The notes: generated by a model from the letters alone, not told the origin. A stretch of DNA of 64,000 nt from Eonycteris spelaea (GCA_003508835.1 PUFA01000062.1:496001-560000), one strand, 5' to 3'. Numbered from the stretch's first letter, positions 11,898-23,171 are shown. Translations and numbers: made by a program.

Positions 11898-14800
11898 GTA
11901 AGAGTGTTATATGAATAGAACTCTCATCACATGAAATAAAATATGAGTGGAGAAAAAGCATTCCGTTTCACAGAGACATTACAATTTTTAAAGCAAGCAA
12001 GGTGGAGGCAGAGGGGATTAGGGACAGGGTGAACAATTTACCGAGCATCTTATTTCCCAGATTCTGTAGTCAGTGTATTAAATACGATCATTTATTTCAT
12101 TGAAGCACAGAGGCTAGTTTTTAATTTTTTATCTCTAGTTATAGATGAAGAAAATGAAAGTCAGGGAAACTACATGACTCCTCCCAGACTAGATTACAAA
12201 TAAATTAGTTTCCAGAGAGGATGGGAAAATTGTATGTAGCAACAATTCTAGCAAATGCATTCACATTTTAGCCTTTATGGAACAAATTCAAGATCTAGAA
12301 TAAATTAGTTTTGTTATGTGATTTATAGTGATATCTTTTTAATATTCAGTGACATATTTATAAAATTTAAAGTAAATCTGGGCACTCAGTAATCAACAGA
12401 GAACAAGTTTATTAAATTAGAGAAAACATTTTCATATTTTATTGAAAAATACACACTTGGCCATTAGAGAGACTGGTGATTGATAACAAGTCAATTCTTA
12501 TGAAGATTATGATGACTGCTCATCATATATTCAGAAGCTATAGACAAATTAAGGAGAAAACATTTTATGCTGGCAATAATTCTGTTTTTATCAACAGTGG
12601 TATAACCTTTTGTTTTATACCAAGCTTTTTAAGTATATATTTTAACACCATAGAATTCTTTTGTCTAGTAATGATGTAGTTCAGGGGCTCTTAGTAGAAT
12701 TTTAAATTGTTGGTTATATTGGCTCTTTGTTCCAACATTTTATTTTCATCTATCTACATTCCACTACTCTAATTATAGCTTCTACATAAAGTATTATGCT
12801 TTTTTCCCAACACGACTTTGCATCTAATTGCAAATATATATTTTATAATATATTTATATTTCTTAAGTTTAATAGCTATTATCTAATAAATATTCTAGCT
12901 AGTGCGATTTCATAGGCAATATCTGATGATATCAATGTTATAGATTAATGTTTTTTCTCAGTTTCTTTAAATGCCCCAAACTTAATCCTTTTGAATTATT
13001 AAATAACCGATGAAATATCAAAGTTGAAACTTTCTATTTACTTGACAGTGTATATTAACATGTCAATATCTAAATTGATATCATTAGAAATAAAAACCTG
13101 TAGTTAACCTACACAATTACTTATAATATCATACTTATATTTAGTCTTTCTCAATGAGCTTTCAACACATAATGCCAATATGTTTATGAGCCCGTGTGTG
13201 CCTCACACTTTTCATACCTGATTGTGATGGGAACTATAGCACTTCTTTGAGAATTGAATCGTTGTATTATCTAGCTTTGTGAATTTTCCTATTGTCCAGA
13301 GGAGTCTAGTTTTTTTCTTTCTTTCTCTATTCATTCAGATACCAAAATGAAGTAGACATTCCCTTATAAATTATCACAATGACAGAGAATCAGAGATCAA
13401 CAAATAACATTCTTCCTTAATATTGCTTTTTTTTTTTAATCCCCAAAATGTTTTAAACTCAATCAAGAGGCAGGTCAAATTGCAATAAGAAATAAAAATG
13501 TACCACATTTATCATACATAAAAGAATTTATATGTAGCAAGTGAAATTTCTAAGGCTAAGCCCACATCGAAAATTATGCTACCCGTTTGTATAATCTGCT
13601 TCTCACGCCTATAAAAAAAGACTAGACAGAAAAAAATTCACCAATCTCAAATAACAAGGATATTCCTATATTTATGGCTTCAGTAAGGATGAGACATTAA
13701 CCTCACTCAGAAGTAGATTAATTCATCCCAAAAGCATTTAGTAATTTTCATGAATAATTTACTCAGGCAGCTTTTAAAGTCATTCATGACTCAAGTTTGC
13801 CTCTCTTCATAGATGAATCTAACAAATGAATATGTCTCAGGATTTTAAGCAAATATAACTTATTTTTTATTAGTCAGAGATGGCATAAAGTCATGCCATC
13901 TACTTACTTATGTGCAGACTAATGAGTTTTATTCACTGAATAAGTAATCAATACTGTATATTCAATTCAGTTCTGCCTTTCCTGTGGAAATTAAGTAGTG
14001 CTGTTCAAATTATTTAGTTCTTTTCCTCTCAGAAAGTCATTTTCTATAATAAAAAAGCTGTCCATAAGTGTGATTTTCACTGCTGCCTATGAGATTATCA
14101 TCATGAATGATATGGTAAAAGATATAAATTGGCTATAACTCAGAAATAATGTTTCCTTTTATTTTGCAATTGATGAATTGTATCTTGACTATTTTGGGGT
14201 TTGGGGGGGTTAATGACCAATGTGTTAGTACTACAAACATTTCACAGTTATGTCCCTCCATTTTTATAATCTATGAAATTCACCTATTAATAATCCTTTA
14301 TACCCTTCAGCAAAGTAATCGATACTAGTTAATGCAGTGTTAAAATTCACATTAATCACAATCACTTTTTCAGGGAGAGCACCTTTCTATGTCATCTTAG
14401 AATGAAAAGTGTACTGTAATTCTTATTTGGTAAGCATGTTAGTATCTACTTCTGTGTCTATGGCATATTTATTTTACTTTTCTCTCAAATAAACTGGAGA
14501 AACAATGTCGTTAAAAACCAATGCCCCAACGGCCGCATCTGTTAAAATTACAAAGTGTTTAAAAACTTGGATGGCCATGCAGATTAATTACATACAGAAG
14601 GTAAAGCACACTGCGTATCCACCTGCCAATAATTGCATAGTACTTACAATGAACCTGTAATCCATATATGTTTTCTTGTGCAATTTCAAATAACTTTACA
14701 GCTCACATTACTTTTCATACATCGAGATTTACTGTAGGGGCAGCATATAGCCTATTATAGAAGTTAGAAATAGAAAAAGACAGACATACTTAGAATTCTG

Positions 14801-15530
14801 GAAGTTTCATCCTGGAGGTCTTTTCCTGAGACTGTCAGAATACCTTATTTTGTGCTTTTCATTCACTTCCAAGAGAGATTTTTTTTTTTTTTTCTCATGA
14901 AATGTAGAACTAATGGTGCAGGGAAGCATAAGTCTTCATAAGACCCATGGATGCATCAAATCAAGATCATAAAAATGACTGTCTGGTTTGCATAAGGTAG
15001 TCTGTATTCTCAGCACTTAGCAGAATCATTGTCTCAGAGATGATACTATATAATATTGGTTAAATAAAATTTAGTTTAACAAATATCCAAAACAGAAGAA
15101 AAATAATATGCATATATTTCTAAGATAAAAGTTTTACATTTGTGTAAAAGTTTAAGGATTATATGTTATTCATGTGTTTAAGGATGAATGGAATAGAGGT
15201 TAGAGTATGCCTTTATATATACAGAAGTTATAATTAGGATTAATGAAAGAAAGCTAAAGAGAGACAGATCTTAGACAATAAAAAGAATTTTTTGCTTCTC
15301 TTCCCACAAACCAAATTATTTGTCTTAAGTAGCAGGGTGGTATCTCTCAGTTATAAATGTTATAGACATGGCTCCTGAATTGGTAAAGGTTAGAAGAGAT
15401 TACCAATCAGATACAACTTATTTTCCAGACTATGATTTCATACTGTCCATATTGCAAAATTAGTGTATCTTAATCTCCAAACTAAGATGTCATCAAAAGA
15501 TCTTCTGTAACTAGTGTGTGAGGCACAGAT
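11898..15530. other. Long unrecognised stretch; possible conserved block near 14490-14660
   Basis: No gene or repeat family was recognised. T runs occur at 13428-13438 and 14879-14893, and a G-run at 14201-14208. The segment 14490-14660 keeps CpGs ('ccccaacggccgcatc', 'actgcgtatcc') and homeobox-like TAAT cores in otherwise plain AT-rich DNA. Confidence 0.4.
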
Positions 15531-15534
15531 GTGA

Positions 15535-15745
15535 AAGGGGGGAACTTGGATTCTGGAGCCTCCCTTTCTGGATTTCAAAACGAGTTACCACTTAACAAGT
15601 CTGACATCAGACAAATAATTTAGTATTTCTAGGTCTCAAATTCCCCATAAAAATTGAATAGGATCTATTTTAGTGCAAATCAACTGAGGTGATGTTTGTA
15701 AAATATTTCACATATATTAAATAGAAAATCAATGTTAATTAATAA
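15535..15745 (+). repeat. MIR SINE (sense)
   Basis: A diverged MIR runs through 'ggattctggagcctc', a 'cagacaaataatttagtatttctaggtctcaaattccccataaaaattgaatag' block (the 'gggcaagttacttaacctctctgtgcctcagtttcctcatctgtaaaatgg' core) and 'gaggtgatgtttgtaaaat'. Confidence 0.7.
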
Positions 15746-15849
15746 TATTAAATTCTGAATAATATTTATTTGCCTCATGATATCTTCAAATACCAGTTTT
15801 GAGTTATAATTTTCAACTGTGCTCTATTAAATATCCCACTAAATTTATA

Positions 15850-16420
15850 ATCTCTGTTCTACTCACTGAAAAACTTCTTCAAAGACTTGTCTGTAGTCTC
15901 TGTCCTATTTTCTCACATCTCTTTTTTCTAATTTTAGAATTTAATGTTTTAAATTTCCATTAAGTGGAACTTTATCCTCAAATTCTGATATGTTAAATTT
16001 TCATTTCTATTCAGTTCCTGCTATTTTCTGATTTTCTTTGATTTACTTTTTGACTGCAAATTGTTTAGAACCTTGTAGTCAAGTTCCCAAATATGCAGCG
16101 GTTTTTAGACTTCTTATTTGTATTGACGTTTACTTCAATTCCATTGTGGTCAAAAAAATATCCTCTGCACCATTTAATCCTGTGTAAATGTATCAAAATT
16201 TGCTTTTGGTATGGACTAATATATGGTCTAATTAGTAAAAATATAACCCCCCCAAATAAAATATGTATGTTATAGTCAACAGTAATGCTATGTTAACTAT
16301 CAATATATTCAGGCTAGCTAATAGTTGGTTCATATGTCTTATGACTATATTTTTTATCTAGACCTATCAATTGCTTATAGCAGGTATTCTTTAGTTATAA
16401 TATGAAATTATAATTAGTCT
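15850..16420 (-). mobile_element. L1 ORF2 fragment (antisense)
   Basis: Antisense L1 ORF2 is shown by 'ttccattgtggtcaaaaaaatatcctctgca', 'tttgcttttggtatggactaatatatggtcta' and 'tatctagacctatcaattg'. It is an internal fragment with no 3' end present. Left boundary is approximate. Confidence 0.75.
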
Positions 16421-16480
16421 ATGCATATTATACATTACATATTTCTTTGTTAATGTCCTCCTGATTAATTACCCGCTTAT

Positions 16481-16970
16481 TTTAAAGGACGCAACTCCGA
16501 AACAGCCAAGAGGACACACATAGAATAAGGCATGGGGCGTGGCGCGTCCATGCCTCTCTGGGCACGCCACACTACCAGCACCTTGGTGTGCTCACCAGCC
16601 CGGAAGCTCTCCAAACTCCTTCTGTTAGGGTTTTTGTTATTGTGGTGGTAGTGGTAGTTGTATAAGGAGGCTTTATTATGCAAGCATGAAGGATTAAATC
16701 ATTGACCATGAGTGATAACTCCACTTCCAACCACTCTTCCAACCTCAGATGTAGGAAAATAAGGCTGAAAATTCCAACCCTCTATCCACCTGGTTGGTTC
16801 CTTTGGCAACCAGCCCCTATCCTAAGGGGTACCCAGCAGTCCCCAGCCACCAGTAATCTTATGAGCATATAAAAAGACCCTTATCACTTAAGAGATTCCA
16901 AGGGTTTTACGAGCTATGTGCCAGGAAACGGAGACAGAGATCAAATACATATTCCTTATGTCACAAAGGG
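16481..16970 (+). mobile_element. Class III (ERVL-group, MER21-like) LTR
   Basis: Recognised from 'cagcaccttggtgtgctcacc', 'gaagctctccaaactcc', 'ggaggctttattatgcaagcatgaaggattaaatcattgaccatgagtgataactc', 'aaattccaaccctctatccacctggttggttcctttggcaaccagcccctatcct', and 'gagattccaagggttttacgagctatgtgccagg' near the 3' end. The order is that of a sense LTR. It is more GC-rich than the flanks. The family name (MER21 type) is from memory. ERVL internal sequence begins right after it, but the LTR at the far end of that internal sequence is a different type, so this may be an independent nested insertion. Confidence 0.75.
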
Positions 16971-17049
16971 CCTTTTAAAAACTCAGACATAGTGCCAGAT
17001 AGGTGGCAGTACCTTGCAGGGCTGAAACAAAGTTCCTCGAAGGCTGTAT

Positions 17050-17520
17050 ATGCTCCAATCAGCTTTGGATATGTGGGGCTGTTTCTCCTACATCCAAAAT
17101 TCACAGGTTCAGGAATCAAGGAATGGAAATGAGAGTAGTTCCACCAGCTATTACCCCTGGTTACCCACTAGTCAAATTTTTGCTACTTGTCCCTGTGACC
17201 TTATGCTTTGCTGGACTAGAGGTCTTATTTCCAAAAAAGGAATGCTTGCACCAGGAGACATAACAATAATTCCAATGCACTGGAAGTTAAGACTGTCACC
17301 CAGCAAGTGTTGGGCTCCTCACGCCTCTGAATCAACAGGCAAAGAAGGGAGTTACTGTGCTGGCTGGGATGACTGATCCTGACTCCCAAGAGGAAACCTA
17401 GCTACTACTCCACAATGGAAGTAAGGAAGAGTATGTGCAGAATACACGAGATCTGAAGTGTCTTTTAGCATCCCCATGCCCTGTGATTGAAGTCGACAGA
17501 AAACTGCCACAACCCAATCT
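17050..17520 (+). pseudogene. ERVL pol-end / dUTPase-like remnant, frameshifted
   Basis: ERVL carries a dUTPase domain at the C-terminal end of pol, which hydrolyses dUTP. Here the peptide with 'MWGCFSYIQN' and then 'PGDITIIP' is in one frame (open from 17050). The continuation, with the dUTPase-like 'VLAGMTDPD' near 17357-17383 and a later 'SKEEYVQNT' segment near 17420, is in another frame, so there is at least one frameshift around 17300. The motif whose usual form has Tyr-x-Gly-Glu after the Asp is altered (Tyr replaced by Ser, Gly lost). This is a broken fragment of an old endogenous retrovirus gene and cannot make an enzyme. Confidence 0.75.
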
Positions 17521-17731
17521 AGGTTACTAATGGCCTAGACCCTTTAGGAATGAAGGTTTGGGTCACCTGCCAGGTAAAGAACCATAACCAGCTGAGGTGC
17601 TTGCTTAGGGCAAAGGGGATCTGGAATGGGTATTTAGAAAATGCAATTGTGGATACTAATTAAGACTAAGTGACCAGTGATAGAAACGAGGACTGTAATT
17701 GTCATGAATAGTTCCTCCTTAATTTGTTAGA

Positions 17732-17732
<1 letters not shown>

Positions 17733-17770
<38 letters not shown>

Positions 17771-17813
17771 GTGTGTGTATGAAAGAGAGAGAGAGAGAGG
17801 AGAGAGAGAGAGA
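17733..17813 (+). repeat. (TG)n-(GA)n compound microsatellite inside ERVL
   Basis: About 17 TG units are followed by a TG-rich bridge and an interrupted (GA)n of about 15 units. The ERVL consensus is only TG/TA-rich at this point, so the array grew after insertion. Confidence 0.95.
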
Positions 17814-18082
17814 ATCAAAACTCTTACCCCTTATCATGTAACACAAAATGCAAAATGTATTTACTTTACATCATAGTGTTTAAATTACAGGATAGCAGAA
17901 GAAGAGTAAACAGCATGTAAGGACTCTGACTCCTATCTGAGGAAAAGTTATTGCTTTTTCAGTCATATGTAAGATAGTTGTATAATGTCAGGTGGAAGTA
18001 TGACTTTGTCATTGTCTTTATTTAGAGATTAAGTATGATTTAAGGAGATGCATAAGAGTGCCAGGTGGACAAAGAGTGTACT

Positions 18083-18212
18083 TGTGATAATTATTTTTAT
18101 GTGTGAACTTGGCTGACCCACCAAGTGCCCAGATATTTGGTCAGACATTACTTTGGATGTTCCTGTGAGGGTGTTCTCATATGAGATTAGCAGTTTTTAA
18201 AAACATTAACAT
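18083..18212 (+). mobile_element. MLT2-type ERVL LTR, 5' part
   Basis: It starts 'tgtgataattatttttatgtg' and continues 'cccagatatttggtcagacattactttggatgttcctgtgagggtgttctcatatgagatta', the typical MLT2 LTR beginning. It lies in the expected position after the ERVL internal part. The LTR text is interrupted after 'gagatta' and resumes at 18541. Confidence 0.85.
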
Positions 18213-18540
18213 ATATATTAGAGAGAAGAACATAAATGAAAAGGTGGCATACAAGAAACAATAAAGCTCTTAGAAAGGTCTTCAATATTTAAGCAATGCA
18301 AAAGCTATTTTGAAAATAATGGTCCTAAAAATATACAGCCCTTAGATCAATGTAATGAGTTTTAATTATTTTTTTTCTGTTGGAGCTCTCAATAAAATGC
18401 CCAGTACTGAGCAATTTTCAAGAAACATTTGCCAATGTCATCTCATTAAGAAAGGGAGGAAGCAATGCTTCAAATTTTACTGGTACCAGCTTCTAATCTG
18501 CAAAGATGCCTGGATCATTAAAATTATCCCCAAAGACTTC
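18213..18540. mobile_element. Unidentified 0.33-kb insert splitting the LTR
   Basis: LTR consensus text stops near 18190-18212 and resumes at 18541. The intervening sequence is unrelated to the LTR and its family is unknown. The 7-mer 'ttaacat' occurs at both edges (18206-18212 and 18541-18547), which may be a target duplication or chance in AT-rich DNA. No terminal inverted repeat and no A-tail are visible. Confidence 0.5.
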
Positions 18541-18700
18541 TTAACATTTAAATCAATAGACTAGACTTTGAGTAAAGCAAGCTCCTGCAATGTGTGTGGA
18601 CCTCATCCAATCAGTTGAAGACCTGAGTAGAACAAAAAGACCAGCCTCCCTGAGCAAAAGAATATTGTCCATCAGATCGCCCTCAGCTTTTCCTTATCGT
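18541..18700 (+). mobile_element. MLT2-type ERVL LTR, continuation
   Basis: It resumes with 'acatttaaatcaatagac', 'ctttgagtaaagcaagctcc', 'tggacctcatccaatcagttgaagacctgagtagaacaaaaagaccagcctccctgagcaa', all typical of the MLT2 LTR middle. The LTR 3' end is decayed or missing after about 18700. Confidence 0.85.
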
Positions 18701-19002
18701 ACAGTAAACTACAGTAAGGTGACAACACATAAATACACATGCATGTATATAAAATTGATATTGCCTAGATCTAGGATACTGTCTTGTATCTATATATGTA
18801 ATATATGTGTAAATGGCAGTGAACAATAAATGTTATATATTAATATTACTTCTTATCAAAGTACCTAATTTGCCAAAAATGTCTTGCTTATCTTGAAACA
18901 AAATTTGTTTTTTCTTCCTAAAATGAGCCATGTATTTCATTCTTTGGAAGAAAATGTAAATGTCTTTGTTAACTGATCTTTTCCTTAAAAATAAAATAAA
19001 TA

Positions 19003-19108
19003 TAATTTTATAAAAGGCAACTGAAAAAATAAAATAAATATAATCCTATGTTTATTTTATTTTATTTTATTTTTTATTTTATTTTTTCAGTTGCCTTTTA
19101 TAAAATTA
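19003..19108. repeat. Perfect 36-bp inverted repeat (hairpin-forming palindrome)
   Basis: Arms 19003-19038 and 19073-19108 are exact reverse complements around a 34-base spacer; both carry the 'aaaaggcaactgaaaaaa' core or its complement. The left arm also overlaps a direct repeat of about 20 bases ('aaaataaaataaatataat' at about 18988-19006 and 19026-19044). The spacer is a degenerate (TTTTA)n. No transposon ends are recognised. Confidence 0.95.
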
Positions 19109-20139
19109 AGTTGGAAATTATAATTGTTATTAACTCAAGACAATTTTCTCCTAATAGTAAATGTTTCCATTATGATCTTTTTATGTGCACTGTTGCTAAT
19201 TTCTTTTCAAAATATATTTTGTAGACATAATCTTTTGAAATTTGTACAGTTAATCAGTTACATGTTAATAATGTAAGTAATTATAATAAAAGCTTATGCT
19301 AATCTCTTCTAATGGAGTAAAATAATCTATGGTGAGGAGTCAAGGCTATTTCAGAGTAGATTCATTCATTAGTTAAGCCAGCTGACATGTATTTGCAGTG
19401 ACCTCTGAAAGCATGGTATGCTCTGGAATTAAATGTTTAAGTGGATTTTAAATTAGTTGAAATGAATATTGAAGGAACTGTATATGGGGTATCAATATAA
19501 ATTAAAGGAGAATATATTTCAAAAGAATTTACAATTATGGGGTATGGAATTTTGTATCAGTCCTATTTGCCTTACTTTGTAGCAACAGTAATTACACAAT
19601 TTTTTTTCCAGGTATTAGATTTAGGGGAGCAATACTGAAGACGATACAGCACAAAAGGTTACACAAGCACTACTCTACAGTATGTGGACTTGGAAAAACC
19701 ACCTCAAATATTTGAATCTGTTTTCTTATATGTACTATGAAAATAATTATGCCCACCCAACAGATTTTTCTAAAGATCAGTGATAATTTGTATGCCTATC
19801 TGTACCATGTTTATAAACTGTGTTTACATTTACCATGCAATTTCACACAATGGAGTCTAACTCTGCAAGGCACTACATCTTTAAAAGAGAGTTAAATTAA
19901 CTAGAAACAATCAAACAACTACTCCATATTCCTGTAATACACATCTAACTATTCTACTTAATTAATGAGTAAGGAGACAATGTAAACTTAGCCACTTAAA
20001 TTTATTTATATCTGAGTGCTTCACCTATCAATGGAGTCACATGTTATCTAAGATTCTAGAATATAGTGTAAACTCTTTTTTTATAAACAACCTTTATCCA
20101 ACTTAGAGTAGTAAGATTTAAAAGAAGATGCTATCAGTA

Positions 20140-20141
<2 letters not shown>
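19109..20141. other. AT-rich non-coding, nothing recognised
   Basis: No repeat family or coding signal could be named. Confidence 0.5.

Positions 20142-20187
<46 letters not shown>
20142..20187 (+). repeat. (GT)n microsatellite
   Basis: GT array of about 22 units with one GC interruption near its start. A shorter (AC)7-8 follows at about 20480-20495. Confidence 0.96.
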
Positions 20188-20188
<1 letters not shown>

Positions 20189-20751
20189 CACATCAAGGAA
20201 CTCAAACTTCAGTGAGAAAAGCCAAGGCCTAAAAGAAAAGGAAAGGCAAAAAGGAGAGATGAATAGAGAATTCCAGTAACATTTGTCAGGTTGATTCTAG
20301 TTTTACCTGAGACCCAAGTATATCACTGTAATATATTCATTTATTTTACCCTTTCTTGCATCCTATGAGTAATAAAGAATTTTCCCACAAACTATGAATA
20401 CTCTTAATAAGCAAAACTAGAATAAAGAAGAAGTATGATCAAGTGCAACTGCTCTCCTGAATAAACCATGCGTATACATACACACACACACACACCTGTT
20501 TATTATTATAGTCTTTGTCCTTCCTCTTCCTAGAGTGTTTGAATAAATGCATCAGAATCAGTGTCTTCCTAGGATAACCTCAATGGTAACAAGTTAATGG
20601 TTGTCTCAGACCCTTCAGCTAAGTGGTTATATAGATGTTAGCGGTCATTCTTCACCTTAAATGAACAATCCTCAAAAAGCAAGCATGCAGGTAAATCTCT
20701 CTGCCTTCATTACCAGGGAACCTGATATGTAACACCAACCCCAGAGATAGC
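20188..20751. other. Unrecognised non-coding
   Basis: Only the short (AC)n near 20480-20495 stands out. Confidence 0.45.
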
Positions 20752-20759
20752 ATTTAGAG

Positions 20760-20986
20760 CAGCAGCCCCCAACCTTCTTGACACCAGGGACTGGTGCTCC
20801 TAGGAGAACCTAATGCATGATGATCTGAGGTGGAGCTGTCAGTGATGCTAGTGCTGGGGAGCTGCTGTAAATACAGATGAAGCTTCGCTTGCTTGCTCAC
20901 CTGCCATTCACCTTTTGTTGTGCGGGCTGGTTCCTAAAAGGCCACTGACCACTCCCAGTCTGCAGCCTGGGGGTTAGGTACTTCTG
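20760..20986 (-). mobile_element. hAT-type non-autonomous DNA transposon (MER45-like)
   Basis: The element runs from 'cagcagcccccaacc' to 'ctgggggttaggtacttctg', whose reverse complement mirrors the start, giving imperfect terminal inverted repeats. It contains the typical 'gctgctgtaaatacagatgaagcttcgcttgcttgctcacc' and 'gctggttcctaaaaggcc' blocks. It is flanked by 8-bp target duplications, 'atttagag' (20752-20759) and 'atttagtg' (20987-20994), matching at 7 of 8 positions, as hAT transposases produce. The central part looks internally deleted. Family name is from memory. Confidence 0.85.
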
Positions 20987-22437
20987 ATTTAGTGAATCCC
21001 CCAGGAAAGCATTAACTTTCATTTAAAACAATGCCTAGGCATTTTAGTAAGCCAGAGCTTATCAGTGATTAATTCACACTGAGTGACATGTCAGTTTTCC
21101 TTGGGGTACATGTCATATGTAACTGATGCATGCTAATTTTATCTTCTTAGCTTAAATTCTAAAACTGTATCTATATAGTATATTTCATATTATTGCAAGC
21201 ACTGCACGCCTGTCACAGAAATGTGCAAGATTTCCCAGTATAACAACATAGTTCACTAATTGGTTAAAACAAGCCATGTAAATAAATATTATATTTATTC
21301 ACTCTCACTTAATGGTCTTATGCCAAGTACCCTAATTAAGAGGAGACCTTGCAAGATTTTCATTAAATAACCCATTTCTTTTATTAGTACATTGTTCACA
21401 TGTGGTCTTAAATTCTGAGCTGATTTTGAGACTTTAGTCAGATTTAAGAAATATCCCTATTCATGATATTCAAACTGATCCACCTTTTATTTTCAGTTCC
21501 CCATCTTTATTTTTCCTCGTCTTAGTTCTTATTTCTCAATATTACAAAATATAAATGTGTTTACTTAACACCCTAATTAATCCAATCAGGTAGATAGCAT
21601 CCTAATTTTTTTTTTTAAGTTATATAAATCAATTAACTGAGAGTCTACCTCTGAAATAAGCATCTCAATTCTTAAATATATTTTGGAATATGGTGGAGTG
21701 TACTAAATTGAGAAATTCTGACCAAATTACCTTTGTTATTATAAAAAATTATCTTAAAGTAATTTACAAGATTTTTAAACTTTCCTCACACCAAAAATAT
21801 TTTAGTAGAAGGATCCATGTTAATTACAATGCCTTATGAATGATTTTGGGCTTCTCAATAGATATTCTTTCTAAAAATTTTATTCAGCTTTCCAAAAATT
21901 TACACACAATAATTCTTAACATTTATATTTATGTACTCTTGCCAGAGTACATAAGGATTCTTTATATGGCTGGTCTTATTTTGACAGTTCCTTAAAATTT
22001 ATCTTTTATGCACCCATTGGCCTATCATCGAAATTTTATGAAATCTGAATGTAAGAGTTGGCTGTAGATTTCTTTAGAGTAAGAATAAAGAACAAGTAAT
22101 GCAGAGCTGAAGAACATATTAGCACATGAAATGTCTGAAGGAGAAGGTATGACAAAAAATTCACTCAGCTAAATACATCTCTGAGCTCAACTGATTGTAA
22201 TTGAAAGGCAGGTCTGCAAGGTTCAGGGTATTTTGAATCACAATGCAGTGTGTACTTCAGGAAAGTGGAGGTAGGATCCTTATTTTGATATATAGGGTAC
22301 TTATTCTGCCAAATTCTTCATCTTCTGCCAGAAAATCTGAGTGCCTAGTCTAAGTAGATTTTCTTTTAGAAACAATTTAATTCAACTTCAAACTGATGTC
22401 AGTTACTTTTGGCAGCTGAATCTGGAAAAATAATTAC

Positions 22438-22464
22438 AAAAAAAAAAAAAAAAAAAAAAAAAAA
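22438..22464 (+). repeat. Poly(A) tract, 27 bases
   Basis: Uninterrupted A run followed by 'ggaagaaaagg'. It could be the tail of a retroposon but no known body lies upstream. Confidence 0.95.
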
Positions 22465-23121
22465 GGAAGAAAAGGATAGCCGTGAAAACTTTGGAAAACT
22501 TTCCTACCAAGAAATGGATCAGAATATTTCTATTAGAAGCCCACTGGCTTGCTTCTTGAGAAAGGGACCACATTCTTCATGGACTAAATGTTGCCCTCTA
22601 TTATTAACTCTAAGAGCCCACTGATGATAGTTGGAGTAGGATTGAAGGAAAGATGTGCTCTCATAAGAGAGAAGAGGGAATAGAAAGAAAGCTAATTTAG
22701 GAAAGCCTCTGAGCTTCACTTGTGTTAAAATAAAAATTATTTAGAAATAAAACGTTTGTTTAGAAAAATCCCAGTTTTGTTGCCTGAAATCAAATATAAA
22801 TCTCAAAGCAGTTATACCTAAATTCAGATATTTTGATTCAGTTATCAATAACTGTTGCTGAATGTCTTATTTGTACATTACAATCTTTATATTTTAAATC
22901 AATGCACATTTTTACTTATATAAGTTATTTTCCAAAGGAATTTGTATCATTACTGTAAAGTTAAATGCAGTTATTTCCAGCTCATAGAAAATGTAGAGGT
23001 TTAGGCTGATAGTTCCTTTGGCAACACGTGCCCTCAAAAATGTATAGATTGGTAGATTAGTTTACCATTCTATGGTTTCACATGACTATAACCACATTTA
23101 AAAGGAACTTTTAAATACAAC

Positions 23122-23123
<2 letters not shown>

Positions 23124-23167
<44 letters not shown>
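23124..23167 (-). repeat. Poly(T) tract, 44 bases
   Basis: The longest pure homopolymer of the window. Read on the minus strand it would be the A-tail of an insert lying to its right, but that sequence ('agctcttggcttggtcctgg' and onwards) is not a family I recognise. Confidence 0.95.

Positions 23168-23171
<4 letters not shown>

Larger units (their letters stand above)
16985..18082 (+). mobile_element. ERVL endogenous retrovirus, 3' internal part
   Basis: The sequence follows the ERVL internal region from the end of pol to the 3' LTR. Landmarks are the 'ggatatgtggggctgtttctcctacatccaaaattcacaggttc' block, 'gctgaggtgcttgcttagggcaaagggg', 'gaaacgaggactgtaattgtcatgaatagttcctcctta', and a run to 18082 that leads into an LTR start. 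ERVL elements have no env, so pol is followed directly by LTR. Upstream gag and most of pol are missing. A compound microsatellite sits inside at 17733-17813. Ancient and inactive. Confidence 0.85.

Noticed and set aside
16093..16275. 60-codon ORF
   Set aside because: It is antisense L1 ORF2 sequence read on the wrong strand.
18206..18547. piggyBac insertion at TTAA
   Set aside because: TTAA is present at both edges, but there are no terminal inverted repeats and no CCC-type ends.
22409..22624. ORF with poly-Lys N-terminus
   Set aside because: Driven by the A27 tract; the rest has no support.
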